The notes: a model not told the origin generated them from the letters alone. DNA of 64,000 bases from Caulobacteraceae bacterium (GCA_027489335.1 JAIXZX010000006.1:18501-82500); one strand, 5' to 3'. Positions 36,921 to 47,663 are shown, counted from the first letter of the stretch. A program made the numbers and translations.

Positions 36921-39900
36921 ATGAGCCCCGTCCAAGTCCCGCTGACCGAGGCCCTCGGTCAGGTTCTGGCCGACAAGCTGCTGGCCAGGCTTGGACCGGA
37001 TGCGGCCAAGGACCAGGCGCTGCAGGCCTTCGCCGCCCAGGCCGCCGAGGACGTGGTCCCGGCTGAACTGCCGGAGTTCGATCTGGACGACCTCGCCGCC
37101 AATCTGGCGGCCTTCTGGACCTTCGCCGAAAAGCGTCGCGGTCTCTCGCCAATTCTGCGGATCGTGCGCGCCGAACGGGCGTCCGAGGACTCGCCCCGGC
37201 TGGACTTCGACCGAGTGGAGATCGTCCAGGAGGATGGTCCCTTCCTGGTGGACAGTGTGATGGGCGAGATCGCCGACCAGGGCTTCCAGGTCCGCGCCAT
37301 GTTCCACCCGGTGGTCGAGGTGTCCCGGGACGCCAAGGGCCATCGGAGCCCTGACGGCGCCCTCCACCGAGAGTCGATGATCCAGGTCTTCGTCGACCGC
37401 ATCGGTCCTGATCGGGAAGACCAGCTGCTCGCCGGCCTGCGCGCGGCCCTGGCCGACGCCCGGGCCGCTGTGGCCGACTTCCCGGCCATGCTGGACCTGA
37501 TGGGCCGCACGGTATCGGAGCTCGAGTCCCTGGCTCCTGAGACCCCTCGACGAGCCGAGGAACTGGCCTTCCTGCGCTGGCTGCACACCGAGCACTTCGT
37601 CTTCCTGGGCGCCCGGATCTATGAGTATCCCCGGGTCGAGGGCGGCGACTACGCCCCTGAGGAGCCGCTGTTCCAGCCCCAGGACGGTCTGGGCGTGCTG
37701 CGCGATCCGGCGCAGCGGGTTCTGCGCCGGACCAATGAGCCGGCCGTGCTCACCGCCCAGCTGGCCAGGCGCCTAGAGGACGAGTCCGCCGTCACCGTGG
37801 CCAAGGCCAACATGCGCTCCCGGGTCCATCGCCGCGGCTACATGGACTATGTGGGGGTCCGCCGGTACGGCCCCGACGGCCGTCCCTCGGGCGAGGTGCG
37901 GTTCGTGGGCCTCTTTACGGCTGAGGCCTACGACCAGCCGGTCAGCGCCGTGCCCCTGGTGCGGGCCAAGGCGGCCGGCGCGCTGGCCCGGGCGGCCAAG
38001 GCGCCGGGCAGCCACAACGCCAAGCGCCTGAAGAACATCGTCGAGAACTATCCCCGCGACGAGCTCTTCCAGATGACCGAGGACGAGCTGCTGACCAATG
38101 CGCTCGGCGTCCTGCATCTGTACGACCGGCCCCGGGTGCGCCTGTTCGAGCGGCGCGATCCGTTCGACCGGTTCTGCTCGATCCTGATGTTCGTGCCCCG
38201 GGAGCGCTACGATTCCGACCTGCGCATCCGGGCAGGCCAGCTGCTGGCCAAGGCCTATGGCGGGCGGGTTTCGGCCTATTATCCGAGCTTCTCGGACTCC
38301 CCGCTCGCCCGGGTGCATTTCATCATCGGCTTTAGCGCCGGCCAGAAGCGCGAGCCCGATCTGGCGGCCGTCGAGGCAGAGATCGCCGAGGCCGCGCGCA
38401 CTTGGGAGGACCGGTTCGAGGCCGCCGTGCGCGACCTGGAGCGCCCGGCCGCCGTCACCGGTGACCTGCTCGGCCGCTACTACGGCGCGTTTTCGGCTGG
38501 CTACCGCGACCGCTATGACGCAGCCGAAGCCCTGGCCGATGTCGCGGTGATCGACGACCTTTCGCCTGACGAGGTCGTCCGCGTTCGGGCCTTCCGTCGC
38601 GAGGGCGACACCGCCCGCAATTTCCGGTTCAAACTCTATCGCCCGGCCGAGCCCGCGCCCCTGGCCGACGTGCTGCCGATCCTGGAGAGCATGGGGCTGA
38701 AGGCGATGGCCGAGGCCGGATTCCCGGTGCGCAAGGTGGGCGCAGATCCAGTCTGGGTGCATGAGTTCGAGCTCGACGACCCCCGGGGCGCCGACCTGGT
38801 GTTCGAGGATGTGAAGGCTTGTTTCGAGCAGGCCTTTGTCGCCGTCTGGACCGGTCAGACCGAGAATGATGGCTTCAACCGTCTGGTCCTGGAGCTGTCC
38901 ATCGGTTGGCGGGAGGCCGCCCTTGTCCGGGCGCTGGCCCGCTATCGCCAGCAGACCGGCCTCGATCCCTCCCAGCGCTTGCAGGAGGAAGCGTTGAGCC
39001 GCAGGCCCGGCGTCACCCGGCTGATCCTCGACCTGTTCCGAACCCGCTTCGACCCGGCCGTCCGCGCCGATCTGGCTGAGCGCCAGGCCCAGGCCAAGGC
39101 GGTGATGGAAGAGATCACCGAGGCCCTGCAGATGGTGGAGAGCCTCGATGATGACCGGGTGCTGCGTCGCATCGCCCTGCTGGTCCAGTCGATCCTGCGG
39201 ACCAACTACTATCAGCGGGGGGACGACGGACGGCCCGCGGCCTTCATCAGCTTCAAGGTGGCCAGCGAGGACCTGGCCGACCTGCCGGCGCCCAAGCCCT
39301 ACCGGGAGATCTATGTCTGGTCGACCACGGTCGAGGGCGTGCACCTGCGCTTTGGCCCGGTGGCCCGGGGCGGCCTGCGGTGGTCGGATCGGCGCGACGA
39401 CTTCCGCACCGAGGTCCTGGGCCTGGCCAAGGCCCAGCAGGTGAAGAACGCCGTCATTGTGCCCGTGGGCGCCAAGGGCGGCTTCTACCCCAAGGCCCTG
39501 CCGGTGGGCGGAAGCCCCGACGCGGTGCGGGCGGCTGGTGTCGAGGCCTACAAGACCTTCCTGCGCGGCCTGCTGGACATCACCGACAATCTGACGCCAG
39601 ACGGCGAGGTGATCGCGCCCAAGGGCGTGGTGGCCCATGACGGAGAAGACCCCTATCTGGTGGTCGCCGCCGACAAGGGCACGGCCACCTTCTCCGACAT
39701 CGCCAACGAACTGGCCGAGTCCTATGGCTTCTGGCTGGGTGACGCCTTCGCCTCGGGCGGATCGGCGGGTTATGACCACAAGGAGATGGGCATCACCGCC
39801 CGCGGCGCCTGGGAGGCGGTCAAGCGGCACTTCCTGGAGCTGGGCAAGGACATCCAGGCCGAACCCTTCACCGTGGTGGGCGTCGGCGACATGTCCGGCG

Positions 39901-41795
39901 ACGTGTTCGGCAACGGCATGCTGCTGTCTCGGCAGATCCGCCTCATGGCGGCCTTCGATCACCGCCACATCTTCCTCGATCCCGACCCGGATCCTGAGAC
40001 GAGCTTTGTCGAGCGCGAGCGCCTGTTTTCCCTGCCGCGCTCGTCCTGGGACGACTATGACCGCGCGAGGATTTCGGCGGGCGGCGGGGTCTTCCCCCGC
40101 ACCCAGAAGTCCATTCCGCTAAGCCCCGAGGTCCGCCAAATGCTGGGCGTCGAGGCCGAGGCCCTGGCGCCCACAGACTTGATCAGCGCCATCCTCAAGG
40201 CCCCGGCCGAGCTGCTCTATCTCGGCGGTATCGGCACCTATGTGAAGGCTGCGGCCGAGAGCCACGCCGATGTGGGCGACAAGACCAACGACGCCCTGCG
40301 GATCAACGCCCAGGACCTGCGGGTCCGGGTGGTGGGCGAAGGCGCAAATCTGGGTCTGACCCAGGCCGCGCGAATCGCCTTCGCCGAGGCCGGCGGGCGG
40401 GTGAACAGCGACGCCATCGATAATTCGGCCGGGGTCGATTCCTCCGACCATGAGGTCAACATCAAGATCCTCACCGGCATGGTCGAGCGGGCCGGCGACC
40501 TCAACCGGCCTGACCGGGACAAGCTGCTGCGCTCAATGATCGGTGACGTGGCCGACCATGTGCTGGCCCACAATTACGACCAGAACCAGGCGCTTTCCCT
40601 GCTGGAGCTGGACGCGGTCGGCGAGCTGGAGCCCCATGCCCGGTTCATGGCCAGGCTTGAATCCATGGGTCGCCTGGACCGGGTGGTGGAAGGGCTGCCG
40701 GACGCTGCGGCCATCGCCAAACGGGTCGAGGCGGGTCGCGGCCTGACACGGCCCGAGCTCGCCGTGCTGATGGCCTATGGCAAGATTCAGCTGTTCCGGG
40801 AGATGGTCGAGACCGAGGTCCCCGACGATCCCTGGTTCGAGCAGGTGCTGGAAGGCTATTTCCCCAAGCCCCTGATGCGCTACGCCCCCGAAATGCGCCG
40901 CCACCGGCTGCGGCGGGAGATCATCGCCACGGTGGTGGCCAATGACGTGGTCAATCGCTGCGGGCCAAGCTTCCCAAGCCGGCTGATGGCGGCGGCCGGC
41001 TGCGACGCCCGGGCCTTCTTCGTCGGCTATGAGGCCGCCCGCGCTGTCCTGGACGTGGCCGCCCTCTGGGAAGCCGTCGAGGCTCGCGATAGCGACATGC
41101 CCGCGCGGGCCCAGCTCCTGCTGCTGCGCCAGCTGGCCCGGCAGCTGCGCGGCCTGACCTTCTGGTTCGCCCGCCGCGCCTATCGCCAGGGGGAGGGGGT
41201 CAGCGCCCTGATCGATCGCTACGCCAAGCCGGCCCGGGCCCTGAAGGCGTTGGCGCCCGAGGTCCTGACGCCGGTGGAGCGGGCCGATCTGGACGCCCTG
41301 GCCGACCGGCTGACCGCGGCCGGCGCCCCGGAAGACATGGCCAAGGCGGTGGTCGAACTCCAGCCCCTGACCATCGCCGCCGACCTGGCCGATCTGGCTG
41401 AGGCCTCCCGCTGGCCCATTGAGAATGTGGCCCGCCTGCACCACAAGGTCGGCGAGGTGTTCGGTTTCGATCGCCTGCGCGCGGCGGCCGGCAGCCATTC
41501 GGCGGGCGACATCTTTGAGCGCACAGCGGTCCGACGTCTGGTGGAAGACCTGCTGACCGAACAGACCACGGTCGCCCGGTCGGTGATGGCGAGGGCCCGA
41601 GGCCCTGCGGCCGGGGCTGACGCCCAGGCGGCCGAGGCGGCCATCAAGGCCTGGTCGGCCTCGGCGGCCGATGCGACGGCCGCGGCTGGCCGCACCCTGA
41701 CCGAGATCGAGCAGGCGCCCGGCGGCTGGACCTTCGCCAAGCTGACCATCGCCCACGGCGCCCTGCGCGAACTGGCGGTCCGCGCAGAAGGCTGA
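36921..41795 (+). CDS. gdhZ: NAD-dependent glutamate dehydrogenase, large (GdhZ type)
   Basis: This 1624-aa enzyme belongs to the 180-kDa NAD-specific glutamate dehydrogenases, which convert glutamate to 2-oxoglutarate and ammonium. The catalytic core begins near GGLRWSDRRDDFRTEVLGLAKAQQ and KNAVIVPVGAKGGF, with the nucleotide-binding part GVGDMSGDVFGNGMLLSRQI and GEGANLGLTQAARI. The N-terminal 700 residues carry ACT-like regulatory regions (for example PFLVDSVMGEIADQGF). The Caulobacter homologue GdhZ also helps disassemble FtsZ rings with KidO; the same role here is inference. AAAGGGAG precedes the ATG, and two hairpins lie in the leader. Confidence 0.95.
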   Translation: MSPVQVPLTEALGQVLADKLLARLGPDAAKDQALQAFAAQAAEDVVPAELPEFDLDDLAANLAAFWTFAEKRRGLSPILRIVRAERASEDSPRLDFDRVEIVQEDGPFLVDSVMGEIADQGFQVRAMFHPVVEVSRDAKGHRSPDGALHRESMIQVFVDRIGPDREDQLLAGLRAALADARAAVADFPAMLDLMGRTVSELESLAPETPRRAEELAFLRWLHTEHFVFLGARIYEYPRVEGGDYAPEEPLFQPQDGLGVLRDPAQRVLRRTNEPAVLTAQLARRLEDESAVTVAKANMRSRVHRRGYMDYVGVRRYGPDGRPSGEVRFVGLFTAEAYDQPVSAVPLVRAKAAGALARAAKAPGSHNAKRLKNIVENYPRDELFQMTEDELLTNALGVLHLYDRPRVRLFERRDPFDRFCSILMFVPRERYDSDLRIRAGQLLAKAYGGRVSAYYPSFSDSPLARVHFIIGFSAGQKREPDLAAVEAEIAEAARTWEDRFEAAVRDLERPAAVTGDLLGRYYGAFSAGYRDRYDAAEALADVAVIDDLSPDEVVRVRAFRREGDTARNFRFKLYRPAEPAPLADVLPILESMGLKAMAEAGFPVRKVGADPVWVHEFELDDPRGADLVFEDVKACFEQAFVAVWTGQTENDGFNRLVLELSIGWREAALVRALARYRQQTGLDPSQRLQEEALSRRPGVTRLILDLFRTRFDPAVRADLAERQAQAKAVMEEITEALQMVESLDDDRVLRRIALLVQSILRTNYYQRGDDGRPAAFISFKVASEDLADLPAPKPYREIYVWSTTVEGVHLRFGPVARGGLRWSDRRDDFRTEVLGLAKAQQVKNAVIVPVGAKGGFYPKALPVGGSPDAVRAAGVEAYKTFLRGLLDITDNLTPDGEVIAPKGVVAHDGEDPYLVVAADKGTATFSDIANELAESYGFWLGDAFASGGSAGYDHKEMGITARGAWEAVKRHFLELGKDIQAEPFTVVGVGDMSGDVFGNGMLLSRQIRLMAAFDHRHIFLDPDPDPETSFVERERLFSLPRSSWDDYDRARISAGGGVFPRTQKSIPLSPEVRQMLGVEAEALAPTDLISAILKAPAELLYLGGIGTYVKAAAESHADVGDKTNDALRINAQDLRVRVVGEGANLGLTQAARIAFAEAGGRVNSDAIDNSAGVDSSDHEVNIKILTGMVERAGDLNRPDRDKLLRSMIGDVADHVLAHNYDQNQALSLLELDAVGELEPHARFMARLESMGRLDRVVEGLPDAAAIAKRVEAGRGLTRPELAVLMAYGKIQLFREMVETEVPDDPWFEQVLEGYFPKPLMRYAPEMRRHRLRREIIATVVANDVVNRCGPSFPSRLMAAAGCDARAFFVGYEAARAVLDVAALWEAVEARDSDMPARAQLLLLRQLARQLRGLTFWFARRAYRQGEGVSALIDRYAKPARALKALAPEVLTPVERADLDALADRLTAAGAPEDMAKAVVELQPLTIAADLADLAEASRWPIENVARLHHKVGEVFGFDRLRAAAGSHSAGDIFERTAVRRLVEDLLTEQTTVARSVMARARGPAAGADAQAAEAAIKAWSASAADATAAAGRTLTEIEQAPGGWTFAKLTIAHGALRELAVRAEG

Positions 41796-41810
41796 CCGAA
41801 CGCTGCCGAG

Positions 41811-43424
41811 TTAGTGCCGGAAGACCCGCACGCCGGTGAAGGCCATGGCCAGACCCGCGGCGTCGGCGGCGGCGATGACCTCCTCGTCGCGGATCGAGCC
41901 GCCCGGCTGGATCACCGCGGTCGCTCCGGCCTCGGCCGCCTGGATCAGGCCATCGGCGAAGGGGAAGAAGGCGTCCGAGGCGCAGGCCGAGCCCTTGGCC
42001 AGCGACTCCGGGAGGCCCGCGGTTTCGGCCGCCTCGGCCGCGCGGATGGCGGCGATGCGGGCCGAATCCTTGCGGTTCATCTGGCCGGCGCCGATGCCGG
42101 CGGTCTGGCCGCCCCTGGCGTAGACGATGGCGTTGGACTTCACATGCTTGGCCACGGTGAAGGCGAACAGCATGTCGCGCAGCTCGGCCTCGGTGGGCTG
42201 GCGCTTGGTGACGATCTTCAGGTCAGCCGCGGTGATGTGGGCGGTGTCGCGGCCCTGGACCAGGAAGCCGCCGGCCACCTGGCGCCAGGTGACGCCGGCC
42301 GCCTTCGGGTCGGGGAGGCCGCCGGTGATCAGCAGGCGCAGGTCCTTCTTCTTCTTGAAGATGGCGATGGCCTCTTCGTCGGCCTCGGGGGCCACCACCA
42401 CCTCGGTGAAGACCTTGACGATCTCCCGGGCCGCGGCCGCATCCAGCCGGCGGTTAACCGCCACGATGCCGCCGAAGGCCGAGACCGGATCGCACTGCAG
42501 AGCACGCTGATAGGCCTCGGTCAGGTCCGAGCCCAGGGCCACGCCGCAGGGATTGGCGTGCTTGATGATGGTCACCGCCGCGCTGGTGGCGGGGTCGAAC
42601 TCGGCGACCAGCTCAATGGCCGCGTCGGTGTCGGCGATGTTGTTGTAGGACAGCGCCTTGCCCTGCAACTGGGTGGCCGTCGCCACGCCCGGGCGGTTTG
42701 AGCCGTCGCGGTAGAAGGCGGCGGCCTGGTGCGGGTTTTCCCCATAGCGCATGGTCTGGACCAGCTCGCCGGCGAAGGCCCGGCGGCGCGGGGCCTCCTC
42801 GGCCAGTTCCTTCGCGAACCATTGCGAGATGGCCGCGTCATAGGCCGCGGTGCGGGCATAGGCCCGGGCGGCCAGCGCCTTGCGCAGGGACAGCGAGGTC
42901 GACCCATCGGCCTTCAGCGCCGCGATCACGTCGTCCAGGTCGGCCTTCTCGGTGCAGACGGCCACATAGCCGTGGTTCTTGGCGGCCGAGCGGATCATGG
43001 CGGGCCCGCCGATGTCGATATTCTCCACGCAGGCGGCGAAGTCGCCGCCGCCGGCCACGGTCTGCTCAAAGGGATAGAGGGTCACATAGACGATATCGAT
43101 GGGGCCGATGCCGTGATCGGCCATGGCCTGGGCGTGGTCGGCGGCGTCGCGCACGCCGAGCAGACCGCCGTGCACCACCGGATGCAGCGTCTTGACCCGG
43201 CCGTCCATCATCTCCGGAAAACCGGTCAGGTCCGCCACGTCCTTCACGGGCAGGCCGGCCGCAGCGATGGCCGCCTTGGTGCCGCCGGTGGAGACCAGCT
43301 CCACCCCCATCTCCGACAGGGCCTTGGCGGCCTCGACCAGGCCGGTCTTGTCGGAGACCGACAGCAGGGCGCGGACGGGTTTGACGGCGTCGGGGGCAGG
43401 CGGGAAGTCGGGGGCGGCGGGCAC
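41811..43424 (-). CDS. purH: Bifunctional AICAR transformylase/IMP cyclohydrolase
   Basis: PurH performs the last two steps of IMP synthesis. The N-terminal MGS-like cyclohydrolase domain includes [31 protein letters not shown] and [20 protein letters not shown]; the AICAR transformylase domain includes [34 protein letters not shown] and [14 protein letters not shown] choose the GTG at 43424 ([16 protein letters not shown]) because AGGAG lies 6 nt upstream, giving 537 aa, the usual length; the track start adds 27 residues. It comes last in the rsmB-rpe-heparinase series. Confidence 0.98.
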   Translation of the reverse strand: MPAAPDFPPAPDAVKPVRALLSVSDKTGLVEAAKALSEMGVELVSTGGTKAAIAAAGLPVKDVADLTGFPEMMDGRVKTLHPVVHGGLLGVRDAADHAQAMADHGIGPIDIVYVTLYPFEQTVAGGGDFAACVENIDIGGPAMIRSAAKNHGYVAVCTEKADLDDVIAALKADGSTSLSLRKALAARAYARTAAYDAAISQWFAKELAEEAPRRRAFAGELVQTMRYGENPHQAAAFYRDGSNRPGVATATQLQGKALSYNNIADTDAAIELVAEFDPATSAAVTIIKHANPCGVALGSDLTEAYQRALQCDPVSAFGGIVAVNRRLDAAAAREIVKVFTEVVVAPEADEEAIAIFKKKKDLRLLITGGLPDPKAAGVTWRQVAGGFLVQGRDTAHITAADLKIVTKRQPTEAELRDMLFAFTVAKHVKSNAIVYARGGQTAGIGAGQMNRKDSARIAAIRAAEAAETAGLPESLAKGSACASDAFFPFADGLIQAAEAGATAVIQPGGSIRDEEVIAAADAAGLAMAFTGVRVFRH

Positions 43425-43576
43425 GGCGGTCTCCTGGCGGGAAAGGTGACAAGGCGTGCCCAGGCGAGCGGCATATGAGGTCCTGGCTCCCCGGTGGTCA
43501 CCCACCTCGATTTTCGCCAGTCACGCAGGACAGGGGCCTCCTAGTCCTGGCTGGTTGGGGGAGTCAATGCGCCGTC

Positions 43577-45331
43577 TCAACGCGGCGGCGGCCAGGGCTC
43601 GGCGGCCGCGAGCTTCCATCGCAGGCGGGCGCCCGCCTCCTGGCGCACCTGGCCGCGCAAGACCACCTGGCTGGTCCGCCGGGCCTGACCGTCCTGGAAG
43701 AAGACCGAGGCCTCGATGGCGACCTCCATGGCGTCGTTGCGCAGCCACCAGCCGGTCTCCTCGCCCTCGGGCTTGATCAGCACGCTTTTGCCGTCCCTCG
43801 CCAGGGAGGCCCGGGCGTCCGGATGGATATGGAAGCGGACAACGAAGGGAATGAACCGCCGGGGGTCCTCCCCGGGCGGGGCGTCGCTCACCGGGGTGAA
43901 CCGATCCTCACCCCGCAGTTCATCGGCGGCAAGGTCCAGATAGAGGCGCCGCTCATGGCGCAGGCCAAAGCGCCGGACCCAGCCGTCATGGGCCATTTCC
44001 AGCCATAGCGCCCCTTCGGCCTGCTGGCGCTTGGCGCTCACCGCCGCATCGGCGCCGATCAGCCGGGGGCCCAGGGCGCGGGCCTGCAGTCCCCGCACGG
44101 GCGCGCCGCAGGACAGGTCGCCAAGGGAGGCGGTCGAGGCCGCATCCGCCAGACGCAGGGCCTCAGGCCCCACGGCGTCGGGCGACCAGCCGCAGTTGGT
44201 GATGGCCCGGCGGCCAGAAATCAGCACCTCAAGCGCCAGCGGCTGAGCGCAGGCGGTGACGCTCCAGGGGCCTGACGCCGGCGGGGCGGCGTCGGCCACC
44301 AGCTGCAGGCTGCGGCTCTCCAGACGCTGATAGCCGTTACGGGCCGCAGGCAGGGTGCGGCCAGCGTCGTTCTCACTGGCCCGGGCCGCGGCCACCAGGC
44401 CCGGCCGCAGCGCCTCGCCTCCCTGGAACACCGGCAGGCCGCCATCGGCGAGGGTGAAGAACCGCACCGCCCCCACGAGCCGGTCGATGGCCCGCATCAT
44501 CTCATCCGGCGGGGCGACGCCGCGCTGAACCAGGGCCTCGTCCAGGGTCTGCAGGTCGAGCAACAGCTGCACGGCCGCCTGGGGCGAGCGCGAGGCATGG
44601 CCGCCATCGGCCTGGACGGTTTCGGCCAATGCCCTGGTCAGCCGTTCCAGCGCTGTGGTCGTCAACCGGTCGCCGGCCTCGCCGGCCAGTACGGCGCCGG
44701 CCAGGGCCGCGGCGCAGGCCCGCTCGGCCGCCCGGGCCGGGCCGTCGATGGTGGCCAGCAGGTGGCGGGCCTGACGGGCGAGATCGAGGGCGATCTGGGC
44801 GGTTTCGGCGTCTGAAGCCCCTGCGCAGAGACGCGGCGCCCCGCAGGCCAGGTTGAACACCCGGCGCTCCAGCACCTCCGGGTCCCAGGAGAAGCCGTTC
44901 CAGCGGCCGAAGGTGCGCCGCCAGAGCAGGGTCAGCCGGAGCGCTTCAACGGCGCCGCTGTCGCCCACGGCGAGCAGGTCGCGCATCCAGTCGAACCGGT
45001 GCAGGGCCACGGCGAAGCGCCGACTGGGATTGGGTCGGTCCCAGGGATCCCCCTTCGGACCTGCATGGAGCGTGACGCCGGCGAAGGTGAAGTCGCCGAG
45101 CAGGATGCGTCGGCCGTTCTCCGCCTTGCCCGGACGGGGATCGGGGGGCGATCCGGTAAGGCCCTCGGGCCGGGGCCTGGCCAGCATCCAGCGGTGCAGG
45201 GGCGAGCCGGCCCATTCCCGACGGGCCTGGCGGCGCAGGCCGACCGCCAGCGCCAGCAGGGCGACCTGACCAGGCAGCCGCCTGGACGCCGGCGCCGGGG
45301 GAGGCTGTCCGGCCACGGGCGCCCCGCTCAC
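43577..45331 (-). CDS. Heparinase II/III family protein
   Basis: The 584-aa protein has an all-alpha toroid-like N-terminal half (GFSWDPEVLERRVFNLA, then helix pairs to DGGHASRSPQAAVQLLLDL) and a beta-sandwich C-terminal half with HDGWVRRFGLRHERRLYLDLAADELRGEDRF. These are features of the heparinase II/III family of polysaccharide lyases. Which sugar is cut cannot be told. Its ATG overlaps the rpe stop, and purH follows 152 nt later. The same gene order is a conserved feature of Caulobacterales genomes as far as I recall. Confidence 0.87.
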   Translation of the reverse strand: MSGAPVAGQPPPAPASRRLPGQVALLALAVGLRRQARREWAGSPLHRWMLARPRPEGLTGSPPDPRPGKAENGRRILLGDFTFAGVTLHAGPKGDPWDRPNPSRRFAVALHRFDWMRDLLAVGDSGAVEALRLTLLWRRTFGRWNGFSWDPEVLERRVFNLACGAPRLCAGASDAETAQIALDLARQARHLLATIDGPARAAERACAAALAGAVLAGEAGDRLTTTALERLTRALAETVQADGGHASRSPQAAVQLLLDLQTLDEALVQRGVAPPDEMMRAIDRLVGAVRFFTLADGGLPVFQGGEALRPGLVAAARASENDAGRTLPAARNGYQRLESRSLQLVADAAPPASGPWSVTACAQPLALEVLISGRRAITNCGWSPDAVGPEALRLADAASTASLGDLSCGAPVRGLQARALGPRLIGADAAVSAKRQQAEGALWLEMAHDGWVRRFGLRHERRLYLDLAADELRGEDRFTPVSDAPPGEDPRRFIPFVVRFHIHPDARASLARDGKSVLIKPEGEETGWWLRNDAMEVAIEASVFFQDGQARRTSQVVLRGQVRQEAGARLRWKLAAAEPWPPPR

Positions 45332-45990
45332 CCGCCCCGAAGGGCGGCGATGTTGGCGGCGTAGGCGTCCGCGCCGCCCTTGAAGACGGCGGTGCCGGCC
45401 ACCAGCGCCGTGGCGCCGGCCTCCAGGCAGAGGGGGGCCGTCTCGGACGTCACGCCGCCGTCGACCTCCAGGTGAATCTCCCGGCCGGTGGCGTCGATCA
45501 TCTCCCGCAGCCGGCGAATCTTCGCCAGTTGCGAGGTCATGAACTTCTGTCCGCCGAAACCCGGATTGACCGACATCACCAGGATCAGATCGACCTGATC
45601 CATGATGCCCTCGATGGTCGAGGGCGAGGTGGACGGATTGAAGACCACGCCCGCCTTGCAGCCTAGGCTGCGGATGAGCTGCAGGGTGCGGCTGAGGTGC
45701 GGGCCGCTTTCGGGATGGACGCTGATCAGGTCGGCGCCGGCCTTAGCGAAGGCCTCGATATAGGGGTCGGCCGGCGCGATCATCAGATGCACGTCGAAGG
45801 GGATGGTGACGTGGGGCTTCAGCGCCTTCACCACGTCGGGGCCAATGGTGATGTTGGGCACGAAATGGCCGTCCATCACGTCGATATGAACCCAGTCGGC
45901 TCCGGCGGCTTCGATGGCGCGGCATTCTTCGCCCAGGCGGGCGAAGTCAGCGGCCAGGATGGAGGGGGCGATGAGAGGCGTGCGCGTCAT
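45328..45990 (-). CDS. rpe: Ribulose-phosphate 3-epimerase
   Basis: Rpe interconverts ribulose-5-phosphate and xylulose-5-phosphate in the pentose phosphate pathway. The 220-aa TIM barrel has APSILAADFARLGEE, VHIDVMDGHFVPNITIGPDVV, VMSVNPGFGGQKF and the C-terminal EVDGGVTSETAPLCLEAGA. All metal and phosphate ligand motifs are present. It overlaps the heparinase-like gene start by 4 nt and starts 66 nt after rsmB. Confidence 0.98.
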   Translation of the reverse strand: MTRTPLIAPSILAADFARLGEECRAIEAAGADWVHIDVMDGHFVPNITIGPDVVKALKPHVTIPFDVHLMIAPADPYIEAFAKAGADLISVHPESGPHLSRTLQLIRSLGCKAGVVFNPSTSPSTIEGIMDQVDLILVMSVNPGFGGQKFMTSQLAKIRRLREMIDATGREIHLEVDGGVTSETAPLCLEAGATALVAGTAVFKGGADAYAANIAALRGG

Positions 45991-46056
45991 CGTCTGGACT
46001 TAACCCAAGCCGCGGGGCGGCCACAAGGACCGCCGGGGCGCCTGCCTGCCCTGCGT

Positions 46057-47376
46057 CTAGCTCTGCCGCAGGAAGCGGGCGACGTAGAAGCCGTCGGTTC
46101 CGCCCGGGCTGTGGAAGGGCAGGATGCGGAGCGTCCCGTCGGGCAGCACGCTAGCGGCGGGCGCGCCGCCCTCGCCAGGGGCGATGGGCTCCAGGACGAA
46201 GCCCGGGTGCCGGGCCAGGAAGCCCGCGACCTGCGATTCGCCCTCTTCCGGCTCCAGGCTGCAGACGCAGTAGACCAGCCGCCCTTGGGGGGCGACGCGG
46301 GGCGCGGTGGCGTCCAGCAGCCGGGCCTGGGTCTCGGACAGGCTGGCGATGTCGGCGGGTCGCGCGGCCCAAAGGACGTCGGGATGGCGGCGGAAGGTGC
46401 CGGTGGCCGAACAGGGGGCGTCCAGCAGGACGGCGTCGAACAGGTCCGGCGCCTTCCAGTCGACCGCATTGGCGGTGACGGTGGCGGCCTTCAGCCCCAT
46501 CCGCTCCAGATTGGCCGCCAGGCGCTTGAGCCGGCCGGCCGAGCGGTCCAGGGCCGTGACGCTGGCCCCAGTGGCCGCCAGCTGCAGGGTCTTGCCGCCG
46601 GGCGCGGCGCAGAGGTCGAGCACCTGCTGGTCGGGGCCGGCCTCGAGCAGGCGGGCGGGAATGGCGGCTGAGGCGTCCTGCACCCACCATGCGCCGGCCT
46701 CGAAGCCCGGCCAGGTCGCCAGGTCGCCGCGGCGGGCCGTGCGCAGGCTGCCGCCCGGCAGTATCTCGGCTTCCAACTCGGCCGCCAGGGCCTGGGCTGT
46801 GGCCGGGTCGCGGACGGAGAGGTCGGTGGCCGGCTCCTGGGCGATCACCTTGGCGATCTCCAGGGCGGTCTGTGGGCCAAAGGCCGCGCTCCAGCGGGCC
46901 ATCAACCAGGGGGGCGGCAGGGCTTCGGGCTCATCCAGGTTCGGCGGTTCGCGCAGCAGGCCCCGCAGGACGGCGTTGACCAGGCCCTTGAACGGCGCGG
47001 TGTCCCGGCGCGAGGCGGCCAGATCGACGCTGGTGGCCACGGCGGCGAAGGGCGGGGTCTCCATCAGGAAGGCCTGGGCCACCCCAATCCGCAGGATCTG
47101 GCGCACGCCGTCCGGCGGCGACTTGGAGAGCTTGGCGTCCAGGGCCCGGTCGATGGGCCCCAGCCGGCGCAATGTGGCCATGGCGAGCGCGCGCGCAAAG
47201 GCGCGGTCCCGCGGCGAAAGCGCGCCAAAAGCCGGCGTGGAGATCGCCTCTTCCAGGCCCGTTCGGCGGGCCAGGGCGGCGGTCAGGATGTCGAGGGCGG
47301 CGCCCCGGGCGGGGAGGCCAAGATCATTGTCGTCGTTCACCGGCTGCGACGTGCCCGCTCCGCCGGCCTCAGGCAA
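46057..47376 (-). CDS. rsmB: 16S rRNA m5C967 methyltransferase RsmB
   Basis: RsmB methylates C967 of 16S rRNA. The N-terminal third is NusB-like (RGAALDILTAALARRTGLEEAIS, then FKGLVNAVLRGLLRE). The C-terminal Rossmann domain has LDLCAAPGGKTLQLA, LLDAPCSATGTFRRHPDV (first Cys) and LVYCVCSLEPEEGE (catalytic Cys). The ATG start gives 439 aa; an in-frame GTG (VNDDNDLGLPARG) 12 codons later is also possible. The gene is divergent from sdhAF4 and heads the rsmB-rpe series. Confidence 0.95.
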   Translation of the reverse strand: MPEAGGAGTSQPVNDDNDLGLPARGAALDILTAALARRTGLEEAISTPAFGALSPRDRAFARALAMATLRRLGPIDRALDAKLSKSPPDGVRQILRIGVAQAFLMETPPFAAVATSVDLAASRRDTAPFKGLVNAVLRGLLREPPNLDEPEALPPPWLMARWSAAFGPQTALEIAKVIAQEPATDLSVRDPATAQALAAELEAEILPGGSLRTARRGDLATWPGFEAGAWWVQDASAAIPARLLEAGPDQQVLDLCAAPGGKTLQLAATGASVTALDRSAGRLKRLAANLERMGLKAATVTANAVDWKAPDLFDAVLLDAPCSATGTFRRHPDVLWAARPADIASLSETQARLLDATAPRVAPQGRLVYCVCSLEPEEGESQVAGFLARHPGFVLEPIAPGEGGAPAASVLPDGTLRILPFHSPGGTDGFYVARFLRQS

Positions 47377-47459
47377 GGAAAGATCGCAGGCGAGCGCCCC
47401 TTTCGCCGCCGCCCGCGTCGCCGCCGCGTCTGGCGCAGCGGCCCTGGCCGTCCTAAATC

Positions 47460-47663
47460 ATGCCTATGAGCGAGACCCTGCCCCCCAACGCCGCGCCGGA
47501 CAAACCCCTGAGCCCCGCGGCCCGCCGCGCCCTGGAAGAGGCGCAGGCCCGCCGCGAGGCCGAGGCGGCCCTGCAACCGCCGCCGGAAGAAGGCGGCCCC
47601 AAAGGGCCAGAGCCGACCCGTTTCGGCGACTGGGAGCGCAAGGGCATCGCCGTCGATTTCTAG
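47460..47663 (+). CDS. DUF1674 protein, succinate dehydrogenase assembly factor 4 homologue
   Basis: This 67-aa protein ends GPEPTRFGDWERKGIAVDF, the near-invariant C-terminus of DUF1674/SdhAF4. The eukaryotic SDHAF4 binds flavinylated SdhA and helps assemble complex II; the bacterial role is presumed the same. The N-terminal part is Ala/Glu-rich and helical. In-frame ATGs at 47460 and 47466 are both possible starts. Confidence 0.93.
   Translation: MPMSETLPPNAAPDKPLSPAARRALEEAQARREAEAALQPPPEEGGPKGPEPTRFGDWERKGIAVDF

Noticed and set aside
37773-39968. 731-codon ORF on the minus strand
   Set aside because: It is antisense to gdhZ with shadow composition and no domain; long antisense ORFs are common in high-GC DNA.
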